From Areca catechu (Eukaryota > Streptophyta > Magnoliopsida > Arecales > Arecaceae), in the NCBI GenBank assembly GCA_021397845.1, contig CM038049.1:101462877-101526876 (forward strand): DNA of 64,000 nucleotides, written 5' to 3'. This document shows, piece by piece, positions 12,813 through 24,115 of this stretch. Under the pieces are notes generated by a model. It was given only the letters and a program-made list of their open reading frames with translations, made no database searches and was not told where the DNA came from. The position numbers were made by a program, and so were the translations under genes. How positions within the stretch are numbered: the stretch's first letter is position 1; each line of letters begins with the position of its first letter.

Positions 12813-13090
12813 TGAGGCCTGCAAGAGAGAAGATGTGTGGGGCATAACGAGAAGCTTCTAGGATTTCAAAAGGGGTGCTGTGGGTTATCTTGATTGTATC
12901 AAGGGTTCTTCTCCAAAGGATTAATGAATAAAGCAATCTCTCTTTTTCTCCTACATCTATATCTCCATTATTGCATGATATTGAATCCAAAGAACAAGTT
13001 GTTGGACTGTTATACTTCCATGTTGCTTCCAGGTATGCGCTGCATATAGGCGCTAGTCTAGAATAGTGCCTGGAATTTTCCAACATGAAC

Positions 13091-13483
13091 TCCTTGAAGT
13101 AGGAGTCCACCATACCCTCTCTCACCTCCTCAATGAATTCTTTCGAAGCTTTAAACTTTGGCACTGCCTCCATCACTTCCGTCTTGGCGGCTCCATCAGG
13201 GCGATGGCCGCCTGTGCTTTTTCCTCCTCCAATGCCAATCTTGCCATTATGGCCGGGCCTGACCCATAGAGTCTGGCACAACCCCTCCAGGCGAGCAATT
13301 TTGGTAGCGGCCTCTTCCACCTGACAGGTCACCTTCTACTTTTTGGCTGCTAGGGTCACCTCCAGTCCCCTGGCCCATTTCTTCACTCTAGCCACCTTCT
13401 CTATCAGGTGGGCCATCTCAGAGCAGTGGGCTCAAGCCCGCTCCTCTAGAGCCTGCACCCTCTTGGTGTGCACCAGGGCCTCG
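13091..13483 (-). pseudogene. antisense ORF of gypsy A, coiled-coil middle part
   Basis: The minus-strand frame encodes charged, heptad-like sequence (for example VEEAATKIARLEGL, ending ...MVDSYFKEF at the X insertion). In-frame stops lie in its upstream part. It corresponds to the aORF of gypsy B at 60660-61100. It lies between the insertion of X on the left and the LTR insertion 13484-15424 on the right, each with its own target duplication. Confidence 0.7.
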
Positions 13484-15424
13484 TGATGCGGGATAAATAT
13501 GAAAACCTAATTTACTGATATGAACCTAATTAACAGTGAAAAATAGCAATTAAGTTTTTTTATAATTTTTGGATTTCTTTTAAGACTCAAAGTAGGCAAT
13601 AAAGATAACTAGTCAACTAGTTATGCCTGCAAGTGTAGATCTAACAAAGTAACTAAATTAATCAGGATTTGATGATTAAGAAATTACCTTAAACTAGAGT
13701 CTACTTTCAAAGATCAGAAATTAAGGAGTGAAGAAAGGATTTTAAATTTTACCAATGCCAGATTTTTCTCTCTGAAGTAGATCTGTTGAAACTCTAAGGA
13801 TTCCATGGCAGGGCTTAAGAATTTTGATCTTTGGGCTCCGATCTTCCACGATATCGGTTCCAAGGCAAGAACTCCTCGACTTGAATTCCTGATCACCTGT
13901 AACACTCAACAATGAAAAACACGAATTAAGAAGCATCAAAGAAAAAGAAAGAATGAAAGGAAAGGAAGGTTTAGAAATGGTGGATTAGGATTTTCTGGTC
14001 GGCTGGATAGGTAGGGCCTCACACCCCATGATGTTTCGAAGAACAAAGGAAGGGCCTCACACCCCGCAACGCACATAGCAAAGGAAGAAGATTTTTTGAC
14101 AGAATAACACTCTTATTGGATAATAATTGATTGATTACAATGGGGGTTGGAGGGATATTTATAGACCCCCAACCAGTGGTGTAAGGGATACAACTACTAG
14201 TCTTTTTCTCTCTTGGACTACAACTCCTAGAATCCCACTTTAGGTAGCCTGGACTCTTGTTTGCTGAGAAGATCTGGACTCCTTTCAAAGTGGGCAAAAT
14301 CTTTAGGCTTCTTATCCAAAGTGGGCACCCAAGTGGTGGATTGGTGAGATGGCTTGATGTAAGGTCAAGATGCTCCATCACTTGGCCTTGCTTGCTGGGC
14401 TCTAAAGTCTGGATGATGTGGTCTTTTGTAGGTGAGTGGACTCTTCAGTCTGGATAGGAGAGGACTCAAGAGTTATGGTGAGACTCTTGAGTTCTGGAGA
14501 TTTAAGTAGCTGGAAACTTGTTTGATTGAAACTCTTTGGTAGAGAACCTTTAAACCTCTTTCATTTGGTAAGCAAATTTTTGGGACTCTCTTTGAAGTTG
14601 GCGACAAGAATGCTTGGCCGACTCCCTTGTATTTGGCATGGAATATTTTAAGTGGGGGCGCCAATGTGGAGAACTCCTTCTACTTTACACCTCTTAAAAA
14701 TAAGGGCACCAATTTGGAATTCATTTAAGACATGGCATGTGGGATGTCCGAACATAATTGACATGTTAAGTGTGTTGTCCCAATGGCAAGTAATTTTCAG
14801 ACATGTCATGTATTCTTGTCCTGGTTGAAGTATCAAGTAGTGTTGTCCCAAATACATGTCCAAACATGACATGTATTGATGTCCAAATCTTTGAAAAGGT
14901 GGCACCAAGAAGAGGTTGTTACTTGGGCTAGCACATGGGTTGTCTTGAGCTAGTACATGGGGTCACATGGGTCTTCAATTGGGTGCACATGGGATGTTGT
15001 CTTGGGTCCCCTCTTGTAATACAGGACTCAATGACTCAACTAGTTACATGAACTCAATAAATAACAAATCACATGACTCAACTAAATAACGAACCATACT
15101 TAATTAGGCTTGTGAATAAAAACCCAATTAAAGTTGGTAAAAAGGGCTAATTCAAACTGGACCATTTAAAATCCCAATTGGATAAATAGAGTTTGACTCA
15201 ATTGGGGTTTCGACTCAACTTGGTAAAAAAGATTTTACCCCAAAATAAACAAAACCCTAATTACAGTTGGTAAAAAGGGTTTACCCTAACTAAACCAAAA
15301 TAACAATATTTAAAATAAATATTTACATGGTAAAAAGGGTTTGGGTCCATGGTTTTACTCATAAGTGATCCACAGGGATATGGGTTCAACCTAACGATTT
15401 CTTTTAGTCCTGGTGCCTGCACCA
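13484..15424 (-). mobile_element. LTR insertion in aORF A, probable solo LTR (1941 bp)
   Basis: It is flanked by a perfect cctcg duplication (13479-13483, 15425-15429). In plus orientation it begins TGATGCGGG and ends GCCTGCACCA. A TATA box on the minus strand (tatttata at 14156-14163) shows minus orientation, where the element starts TGGTGCAGGCACCAG. That start is close to the start of S3, suggesting related termini. No primer site or coding domain is recognised, so a solo LTR is the simplest reading. Confidence 0.8.
14156..14163 (-). promoter_or_regulatory. LTR TATA box, minus strand
   Basis: The minus strand reads gtctataaatatcc, inside the 13484-15424 LTR. Confidence 0.45.
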
Positions 15425-15429
15425 CCTCG

Positions 15430-17170
15430 GCATCAAGCACCTCCATCCGCACCTTGTCTCGGCCCTCTCTCTTGGTCCACTGTGTGTAGAAGTCCCAGAT
15501 AAGGACCACGTTGGTGGTGACCTGTGGAAACGAACAAGTCAAAAAAAAAAGAAAAAAGAGAAAGAAAAGAAGAGGAAGCTTATGGCAAAAAGTTGGGGCT
15601 AAATGCCTAGGATGGTAGCCGCTAGTGGCTTTCCACTTCTCTCCAAGTTGTCACACAATTGGATGGCCCAATCCATCAACCGCTCTACCTGTCCGACATC
15701 TTGGGCGGCGGATGCATTGAAGGGCACTGACACGGAGATCCATCTCGACCCATGCTTAGTTGTCATGGTCGCATCGGTGTCCGGGGCCGGTGCTATGGTG
15801 GATGACTGCATGGGAGCCTCAACCAATGGAGGTTACATCCCCACTCCTGTAGCTTGGAGCACTGGCGGACTCCCTTACACCACCTCTACATCCACGTCCA
15901 CCATCGACGGGCCTCCACGGGCAACCTCACTGGCCTTGCCCGAGCAATAGCACCTGGCCCGCAAGCCGGAGCCTGGGCTGGTGCCCCAGATTGGGCAAGG
16001 TTTGGCCCAGCATTTCTCCTCTCTGGGCTAGGCGAGGGACCTGCCCGGGGCCCCTTTTCAGGGTTGCCCCAGGCCCTCTTCGATGGCTCCTCTCTGGGCC
16101 TAGGAAATGCACTCCTCTTCCAGGCCATCTCTCGGATCTGATCCATGATAAATTTCGTGCCTATAGAAAGAAAGAGCAAAGGTTAGCTGAGGATAATCTA
16201 CCAAAAAGAAATTGAGGAAGGAGACACAGTCCGAAGAGCTCACCTGAGACCAGGATTGGGCTGACCCCATCATTAAATAGATTTTGCTCAGACAACAGAA
16301 CCTTAAGAGAGAGAATTTGAGTAGTGGCGAGTTGGTCACGTACCTCCCGGTCTGTAGGCTCCACCTACGGATTCCAGTTCGAGGACTTGTCTGGATCGCT
16401 CCGACCTAGTCGACCCCTTTTATGGAGGCAAAGAAAAACCTATTCTTCCATCCCTTGATGGAAGAGGAAAGTTTGAATTTAATCCCTTTCGGGCGAGGGG
16501 TAAAGAACCACCACCCATCGTCGGATGGGTGGCGCTTCAAAGTAAAGAAAGTCCGAAACAAGGAGAAATGGGCCACTACGACATAAAACTGGCAGAGGAT
16601 AGTAATAGCCCTGATGGCGTTTAGGGCCAATTGAGCCAGGACTAGGTGGAAGTTATCAAGAAAAGACAAGAAAAATGGATGCAGGTGCAACCGAAGGCCC
16701 CTATTGAAGAACTCCTCATAAAGGGCAATTCGACCGGGGCCATCGAAAGTGACCCACTCCCCTAGCCCCGTGACTGAGAGCTGGATGGAATTCAAGATCT
16801 TGTAAGTATCCTGAAGCTAGGAAAGGTCCTCCTTGGTCATCATAAAAGCAATGCCAGATGGATTGCTCAAGCCGGGAGGCACGAGAGAAGGAGCAGGAAC
16901 AGAGACAAGAGGGGATGCCCTAGGCCTAGGCAAAGAAGAAGGAGCGGGAACAGAGACAAGAGGGGATGCCCTAGGCCCACCTATAACTATGCCCCTCGAT
17001 CGAAGACTCCTGTAGGTGCTAAGAGGGACCGTATCCTCTTCATCAGAAGAAGATGGGGTCTTCGATCGAGAGGGCCCTGCTTCACCCGGGTTGCAAGAAA
17101 GAGGATGGTTCCAACTAGGATGATTTATTAGAAAGGATGAGAGGGACAGGAGATGAATGAGAAGAAACAT
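15430..17170 (-). pseudogene. antisense ORF of gypsy A, N-terminal and core domain
   Basis: Minus strand. The N-terminal segment 17170-16817 (Ser/Pro-rich, with two near-identical ASPLVSVPAPS repeats) is separated by a single in-frame stop from 16795-16406. The second segment carries the family core: GRIALYEEFFNRGLRLHLHP and later W-W-F-F-T-P, GWKNRFFF. This matches the plant 'putative gypsy type transposon' domain (PF04195 as I recall). Further stops and frame changes follow to 15430, and 15826-15599 and about 15542-15430 keep recognisable pieces. The gene lies antisense between the missing pol and the 3' LTR, as in Tat-lineage elements. Its function is unknown and this copy is dead. Confidence 0.75.
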
Positions 17171-17635
17171 ACGGTCTCTAAAGTAAGACTCGATGACCTA
17201 AGCTGGAGGCAAAAAAAGGAACAAGAAAAGAGGGACTGACTTGGTTGCCTCAAGGAAAAGGTGACGGACTGGGAAAGGAGAGACCCTAGTTTGCCTGCGA
17301 GCATGGAGGGTTGGGAGAGATAGTTGAGGAAAGTTTTTTCCTTTTTCAAACAGTCGGACAATGCTCGTATGACATTTCGGTCCATTCATTAACGAATGAA
17401 TGCCATGTGTCGGAGGCAACAACATATGGCACCTTGATTAGCCAAAGGTCACCTTGGGCCCAACACCAACCATTATGCCTTCTCGAATTAGTCACTGTGG
17501 CATCCCGGCATTGGCTCCAAGGCATGGTTCATAAATCAACGATGATCATGGCATTTATGGTGCTAGATATTTGCCTTTCCATGTCAGCATCATAATAACT
17601 CCCTTCGCCCTGAGCACCGTGCCTCGCTGGGGTGC
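17171..17635. other. spacer between aORF A and its 3' LTR
   Basis: No gene is seen. By position it is the upstream region of the aORF and the 3' untranslated part of gypsy A. Confidence 0.4.
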
Positions 17636-17651
17636 GAGAGTGGGGGGCAAC
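17636..17651 (+). other. polypurine tract of gypsy A
   Basis: gagagtggggggcaac lies directly before the LTR start TGATATGG. The same form recurs before the LTRs of gypsy D and remnant E. Confidence 0.7.
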
Positions 17652-19449
17652 TGATATGGCAAGACCGCTGACATGGAAACCCTCTCAGATCCATGTGGTG
17701 GCCATGCTGGTGGAGGTGCCAGCTCATCTCTGCTCTTCGGTCACCTCGTGCCGGAGTGGTTCACCTGAGGTCAAACCTGGTTGAGGTCTTGCCTCGCATC
17801 TCGTGCCAGAGTGGTTACCCTAAGGTCGAACCCCGGCTAAGGTCTTGCCTTGCACCTCGTGTCAGAGTGGTTCCCCTGAGGTTGAACCCCGATTGAGGTC
17901 CTGCCTCACACCTTGTGTCAGAGTGGTTCCCTCGAGGTTGAATCCCGGTTGAGGTCCCATCTCACAGCTCATGCCGGAGTGGTTCCCTCGAGGTCGAACC
18001 TCGGCTGAGGTCCTACCTCGCACCTCATGCCAGAGTGGTTCCCCTGAGGTCGAACCCCGGTTGAGGTCCTACCTCACATCTCGTGCCAGAGTGGTTCCCC
18101 TGAGGTTGAACCCAGGCTGAGGTCCTACCTTGCACCTCATGCCAGAGTGGTTCCCCTGAGGTCGAACCCCGATTGAGGTCCCATCTCGCACCTCGTGCCG
18201 GTGTGGTTCCCCTAAGGTTGAACCCTGGCTGAAGTCCTGCCTCGACCTCATGCTGGAGTGGTTCCCTTGAGGTCAAACCATGGTTGAGGTCCCACCTCGC
18301 ACCTCATGCCAGAGTGGTTCCCCTGAGGTTGAACCTCGATAAAGGTCCCACCTCATACCTCGTGCCAAAGCGGTTCCCCTAAAGTCGAACCCTGACAGAG
18401 GTCCCACCTCGAACCTCGCACCGAAGTGGTTTCCCTGAGGTTGGACCCCGGCAGAGGTCATGTTCCCGCTCTCTAGACCTGTTCATCGAAATAGCCCCTA
18501 TTTGAGGTCCATTCCTGGGGTCGCAGTTGACCTCACCAATGGACTGATATTAATCGCGAGATGATGCGGCCTCTCCCCTGGATGCTCCTATGGAGGTGGA
18601 AGAGGCAGACATCGTCATTCCAATCGGGACCCAGTCGTGGCATGAAAAAGCTGACACGTCTAGCAGGTGTTAGCACGCCACCTAGAAGCCTAAGGAGGAA
18701 AAAGTGCATGGACCTATGGGGGAGTATCTCGCCGAAGTGATATATCCCCTTCGGGCCACCATAAACACCATCTGGGAAAAGATGCCCTGCCCAAGGTGCC
18801 GTGCTTCTCCACTGACCTATTGCACCACTCGGAAGAAGAGGGTTTTGACCCTTTGATATCCACCCCCAGATCGAGGCTCTAGCAGGTTTACCCCAAGCAT
18901 GGCATCCTGCTAGAGTGGGGAAAAACTTGTGGCATACCTCCCCATCGAAAATTGGGTGTGTGCCCCTTCACATCTAAGAGAGGGCCTGTGACTAATCCAA
19001 ATCCAGCCGGTGGGCTAGGCCAGAAAGAGGCACCACCTTGACGGTGCCTCTCACCTATAAGAGATCCTAGAGGGCCTCCAAGGAAAGGTAAGCGAGGAGG
19101 AGGAGGGAACACTAGGAGACCTGAAGCATCTTGGCTACTGAAGAACTCCCTCGAAGAGCTCCAATGGCCATAGCCACCACTGCTCGAGACCTCCTTCTCC
19201 TCTCCCGTCCCCATTCTATCATTTTCATTCGTGACCTCATGGAGTGGAAACCAACTCGGGATCCACCGGGGAGGATCTGTTCCCTTAGATCGTCCTACTA
19301 ACTTGACTGTTAGAGTGCTCTCACCGGGTTCCCTGGCCCGGGACTCCTTTCTTTTGCAGGACCGGGCATGCTCGGCGGATACCAAGCGAAAGAAGGTACT
19401 GCCCGATGCCATATAAGAGCTACGGGCCACGACGATCCGGGTAGCAACA
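17652..19449 (+). repeat. 3' LTR of gypsy A (1798 bp)
   Basis: It begins TGATATGGCAAGACC after the purine tract and ends ggtagcaaca. The last 220 bp match the end of the gypsy B 5' LTR (around 54010-54218): both contain gaggatctgttcccc/t, then a t-g-cagg acceptor-like site, then ga-gcta-gggcca. A minisatellite of 56-bp units fills much of its U3. A TATA-like cctataagag lies near 19054. The next bases, ccatg (19450-19454), would be the target duplication, but the left end of A is not visible. Confidence 0.75.
17735..18479. repeat. 56-bp minisatellite inside LTR A
   Basis: About thirteen units carry the core gagtggttcccctgaggt and then cgaaccccggctgaggtc. The gagtgg word recurs at 17754, 17809, 17865, 17921, 17977, 18033, 18089, 18145, 18201, 18256, 18312, 18368 and 18424, so the spacing is nearly always 56 bp. 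Minus-strand open frames across it are by-products of the repeat. Confidence 0.9.
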
Positions 19450-19676
19450 CCATGCTTGCCCAGTATACTTTATTGATTTGGGCTAATCATTATAGATACT
19501 CTATGAATATTTTTCTACCATGATGATAAGTTCTCCTGGTTGATCTTGTCCTTTTGATGTTATGAGGGATACATTAAAGTTAAATGTCTATCGGACTCCC
19601 TCATAATGTCTAGTTGAAGATGTTAAACTTAGTGCTTGTTGGGAGACAACCCAATATTTATTTTTTATACCCTTAC

Positions 19677-19706
19677 AAATAAATAATAATAATAATAATA
19701 ATAATT
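19677..19706. repeat. (AAT)n microsatellite
   Basis: About eight AAT units in a row lie within the Athila-like region. Confidence 0.9.
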
Positions 19707-20675
19707 TTCTAATCCAGGTTGACTATTGTAGCCTTTATCTTGTAATTAAGCTCCTCTTTTTAGGTAACCTCTATCCCCATATTTTTTTTTGTCCTCATGA
19801 TTTGAGTTTATTTCTTGAACTTGTTTATACCATTAAGGACAATGGTATTTAAGTTGAGGGATGGAGACAAACTTTTAAACTTTATAATTTATGAAAAACT
19901 TTTAAAAATTATTAAAAACTTTTGAAAAATATTTTGAAAATCTTGAAAATAGAAAAAATTTATCTTTTATAAATCATGTGCCAAGAAAATTCTTGAGGTT
20001 AATAGACTAGGAAAAGGATAATAGAGTTAGAAAGCCTTCACTAATAACTATAGTGAGTCAAGAAATAGACTAGCTGTCAGACTTTTAGTGGTCTACTTAG
20101 GTCACCCAAAGGCTATTAGTACTTTCATCGTACATGCACACTGACAAGGTAAAGTAGGCATTAGTTGTAAGGTCAATTAAAGATTCAATTACTATTAAAA
20201 AATTGGTAGTTGATATACATCCCTCCCATTTAACTAGAATTTAAGGAAAGAGATACCTACCTGAAAAGAAAAAAAAGAAGAAAAAAAAGAGGTAAGTTCT
20301 AAACATTGGTTTCCTACCAAGTAACCAGGCACCTTCGCCTAAGTAAGTATTATTGTTCATATAAAAAAGTGGGCAGTGTGAAGACATCACAAACCGAAAT
20401 TTAAAAAAAAAGAAAAAAAAGAGAGAAAAACTTAGGTGGTGTGAAAGCTACCTCAGTCATGAGCTTAAGTTGGGGGTGTATAAAACATTGACCACAAGTA
20501 GGTGATAAGCGAAGAAATAATTGTTCTTTACAATCTAGCACAGAAATACTAAGTCAGCCATCACAAACACAAGTGCAGTAGAACTTTGGATGAATTCTAA
20601 GAAAGGTTTCAATGGTTCTGATTATGAAATCTACTTCGAAAACTCAATCGCTAGTTAGTGATGTTAGCTAATTTC

Positions 20676-22419
20676 TATTGCCCAGGTGGCTACCCAAGAG
20701 GGGGGTGAATTGGGATTTCAAAAATTATTGCTGCAGATATGTGCTTTTAGAAATTAACTTATCTTAGTAAAAGATGTTGTGATTATGAATGCAAAGCACA
20801 AGTTAAATGGAAAGACAAAGGCAGCAATACAAACACCAAAGATTATAGTGGTTCGGAGCAAACCCGCTCCTATGTCCACTATCCAAGACACCACTTAGAA
20901 TTTTCACTATATTTATACCCGAATATAGTAGGATTGTTTTACAGGATCATAATCCAAACCTCTATACTTTGGTTTTACCGGGATCACCAAGGAAACCCAA
21001 ATCCCTTTGGTTTTAAAACTGGATCACCAAAGAAACCCAAATCCCTTTGATTTTAAAATGGGGTCATCAAAGAAACCCAACTTGGTTTTACCAGGATCAC
21101 CAAGAACCCAATACTTGGATTTTAACAAAGGCTTACCAAGAACCTATTTGGTTTTTCAACTTGGCTCACCAATAACCCAACAATTCAAGAATGAATTGAA
21201 AGTAAAATGCAACAAAATGACAGACAGATTTTTTATCGAATGGTTGCCAATGCAGCTTGAGAGAAACCCACTTGAATGCACTTCAATGCACTTTAATAGC
21301 TTCTATTGCTTCTTTGCAAAGTGCTTCAAGCTTCAGATGAAAGTTGGTGAAGACTTGAAGACTGTCTTGAATGCTCTAAGTGCTTTCTTCCTAGTTGGTA
21401 GGTTGGATATTCAATAAAGCATTAATTCTTTGAGGAACTCTCTAACACTTGCTTCAAAGAAGTTCAAATCCCACAAATATATGGCCTTCCATCATTCCAA
21501 GGCAGTTTTAGTCATTGTAGATCGTTGGGATGTGACATTTGACCATTGGAGTATTTTTTTGCATTCAAAAAAGAATTCTGGAACTAGCTGTTGTGTACGT
21601 GGAAATGATACTCGAGTCGGCTCAGATACTTCGAGTCCGCTCGGATCCATTGAGTCATATGGTTGAGTCACCATTTCTTCAGTAGGATCGGCTCTTTATC
21701 ACAGGGTGCAGAAAACTCACTCTAGACGAGTCATCTCATGTTCATTTAGGTCGGCTCAAACTTTCATCATTGAAATTATTGAACTCGAGGAGTCGACTCG
21801 CTTCTACTTGGGTCGACACTCCTTCTCAGAATCAGAAATCTTTACTCTGGAGGAGTCGGCTCGTTGTAGTTCGGGTCAGCTCACTTTCTCAGGTCTTCAA
21901 AACTTGTTCTGGCAGAGTCAGTTCATTCTTGTTGGGGTCGACTCGCCTGGCTTGTTCTCAGAAAACTTCATAAATGGACTCTGGATGAGTCGGCTCGGAT
22001 TTACTCGAGTCGGCTCGGATTGCTATACGCCAGAATCCTTAGTGTGTGCCAAGAGATAGAGTCGGCTCTTCATCTAGTTGGGTCGGCTTGAGTGACTTCT
22101 TTAGGAATTTTACAATTAGACTCAAGAACACTCTCACCAAAACTCTTAAACATTCAATACAAACCAACTCACATTGAATTTAAAGCACAACACTCATAGA
22201 AGTAACCCAGCTTCATGATTTTATAAAGGTTTTTCAAAGGGTTCTTCTTTACATAATACTCATACAATATTACTTAACATATTCAACAGAATAAAATAGA
22301 AGCAGTTGATGATCAATAAGAATCATCCTACAAAGCTTGTGAAACACTTGAGAGTAGTTAGTAATTTATGTGCATGCTCCAATGTTTTGTTATCATCAAA
22401 ATCACTCAAGGGGTCAACA
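20676..22419 (-). mobile_element. solo copia LTR (1744 bp), copia-1 family
   Basis: It is flanked by a perfect atttc duplication (20671-20675, 22420-22424). It starts TATTGCCCAG (family form TGTTGCCCAG) and ends GGGGTCAACA, as in both LTRs of copia-1. The orientation is the same as copia-1 (minus). It carries the clustered gagtcggctc motif between 21614 and 22068. The 136-codon plus frame at 21007-21417 lies wholly inside the LTR and is not a gene. Confidence 0.88.
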
Positions 22420-22538
22420 ATTTCTTTTGACCTTAAGCCTAGATCCAAAGGAGAATCTTAATGACACATGGTTATCAAATTAATACTTATATTTTAATTA
22501 TATTGCTAAGGGACTAGCAATGATTAAGTTAGGAGGTG

Positions 22539-24115
22539 TGATAAGTCTATTAATTATCCCAATTTAATCATTAAAATAATAATTAATTATTAATATTTAT
22601 TAAAAAATGATATTTTTATTAGAGTTTTATAGAAAAGGAGTCTATGAATAGAAAGAGCTTAATTTTTGAAGTCAAACGGTATAAATGACATTCAAATCGA
22701 TGTTCAATTGAGCCTGAAATTAGAGTTTGAAAGTTATTAAAGGAATAGCATAGTTTTTAAAGCAATTGATCCACCATGGACCGAGTGCTTGGTCTATGGA
22801 AGCCGGAGTGGTCCACGGATGCCATTGCCAGCGATCCATGGCTTTGAGCCATGGACTGTGAAGAAATTTTTATCGTTTGCTGCCCGAATCTCACTATCGC
22901 CTAACCCTATATGCCGGAGTTGTCATGCCACCGCCGATCATCATCACCCCTCATCGAAAAAAGCACTCGGAAGACTCCTTTTTGGTGTCAGCCATGGTCA
23001 TCATCTCTTCCCTGTCATCCTGCTGTCCTGAACCACCACCCGTCCACAGCCGTTGCACCCCACCAACTTATCGCCGCTCACCCTCTACCTATGCCACCGT
23101 CGATTCACCCCCCACAGCCACCATCCAAGCACCATTCCTAAGCCCTTCTCTTCTTTGTTCTTTGTTCCCTGGGCCGCCACCGCCGTCAACATCAACCCAC
23201 CTGCCGCCAGCCACCCCATCACCACTGCTCCTGCTACCATCCACCGCCATCTGCCCACAGTGCTAGAATGGTAAATCCCAATCATAATTGAAGATCAGAT
23301 TCAGGGATTTGAGAGTCTGGATCAGACTCTACAGCTAGAGAAGGAAGGAACACGATGACATCCATCACGATGCATAATAGATGGCCCAAATTTCTCCTAT
23401 GATATTTAGCCGATCTAGAGCCCGATTGACTCCAAATTTGACCAGAAGGAAGCTCTAGATGAGCTCTATTTAAAGGACCCCTGTTATAAGGAGAAATCAT
23501 CCTGAAGAGAGGGTATGATACAGGGTAGAGGGCATAGCTTTAGGTTGTGGGTTGGCCTTTAAGAGTGAGATTTCTTATAGGAGAGTTCTACCCCCTACAC
23601 CATCTTCAAGCCAATTCCACCTCCAAGATCAAGATCCAAAGATGAAGAAGAAGATGAAGCCTAGTTCGCTCCATGAAGTACGATGGAAGGAGGCGACATG
23701 ATATCAACCACCTTCCTGATGAGGCTATGCTAATCAACTTCAGATTCTTTGTTACCATTTTTCATAGTTTATTTAACTGTTATTTTTAATTTTTTACTAT
23801 TGATTTTTTCTTTTGATTAATGTAATATTTATTTTTATGCACTTTAAATTCCTGTTCTTTACTTTCTCACAAGTAGATTCTTAGCTCTGATTAGTAGATC
23901 GAACGTACCAAGTTTTCATTTTTTTTACTTTTAATTTCCATCTTCTCACCTTCAATTTTTTTCTTTATTTTATAAAGATCAAAGATTTCAAACCATCCTA
24001 AGCATTGCCTTTTCCGTGGACCCGACTTCCTACTATCTACTTATTTTTCATTTATTAGAAGTGGTTAATTAAACTGATAGCCATGGTTTCTTAACGATAA
24101 CATCATGGCCTATCA
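22539..24115 (+). repeat. Athila-like 3' LTR (1577 bp)
   Basis: It follows the purine tract aagttaggagg(tg). It begins TGATAAGTC and ends ggcctatca, so the termini are inverted TGATA/TATCA. It includes a Pro/Ser-rich open stretch (22789-23274) present in several frames that I regard as composition only. A TATA-like ctatttaaagg lies near 23456. The element ends inside the gypsy C aORF. Confidence 0.6.

Larger units (their letters stand above)
2333..13085 (+). mobile_element. element X: non-coding LTR retrotransposon, complete, with nested insertions
   Basis: The outer boundaries are set by a 5-bp target duplication, tgaac at 2328-2332 and 13086-13090. The 5' LTR (2333-3710) and the 3' LTR (5055-13085, interrupted three times) share the same sequence from taggga...ttccaaca. 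They flank a primer-binding-site-like segment (3712-3728), a 1.3-kb internal region without a credible ORF, and a purine tract (5044-5054). With the three nested solo LTRs and one copy of each of their duplications removed, the element is about 4.1 kb. The lack of gag and pol makes it non-autonomous, like a LARD. Its copia or gypsy affiliation cannot be decided. Confidence 0.85.
5055..13085 (+). repeat. 3' LTR of element X, split into four pieces
   Basis: The LTR sequence is present in order as 5055-5765, 8171-8554, 11136-11185 and 12813-13085. Without the duplicated target bases it totals about 1403 bp, close to the 1378 bp of the 5' LTR. The gaps are three solo LTRs (5766-8170, 8555-11135, 11186-12812). 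The pieces join at positions corresponding to about 3021, 3398 and 3439 of the 5' copy. The open frame read on the minus strand across 12796-13332 is only partly real: bases left of 13086 are LTR. Confidence 0.85.
19455..22538 (+). mobile_element. Athila-like gypsy, 3' untranslated region (interrupted)
   Basis: Non-coding. It contains phrases I associate with the 3' part of Athila elements: gtgcttgttgggagacaaccc near 19632, ggacaatggtatttaagttgaggg near 19836, cttaagttgggggtg near 20463 and, just before the LTR, aagttaggagg at 22526-22536. It is interrupted by the solo copia LTR at 20676-22419. No coding part of this element is in the window. Confidence 0.55.

Noticed and set aside
12796..13332. 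A 178-codon minus-strand frame as one protein
   Set aside because: The part left of 13086 is LTR X sequence. Only the portion right of the tgaac duplication belongs to the antisense ORF.
17735..18479. Possible CRISPR-like array
   Set aside because: The 56-bp units are contiguous without unique spacers and lie in a plant LTR, so this is a minisatellite.
18888..19430. A 180-codon minus-strand frame
   Set aside because: It lies entirely inside the 3' LTR of gypsy A and shows no domain. The same stretch aligns with LTR B.
22789..23274. Pro/His/Ser-rich frames in three phases
   Set aside because: They are within the Athila-like LTR and several frames are open at once, which is a sign of biased composition.
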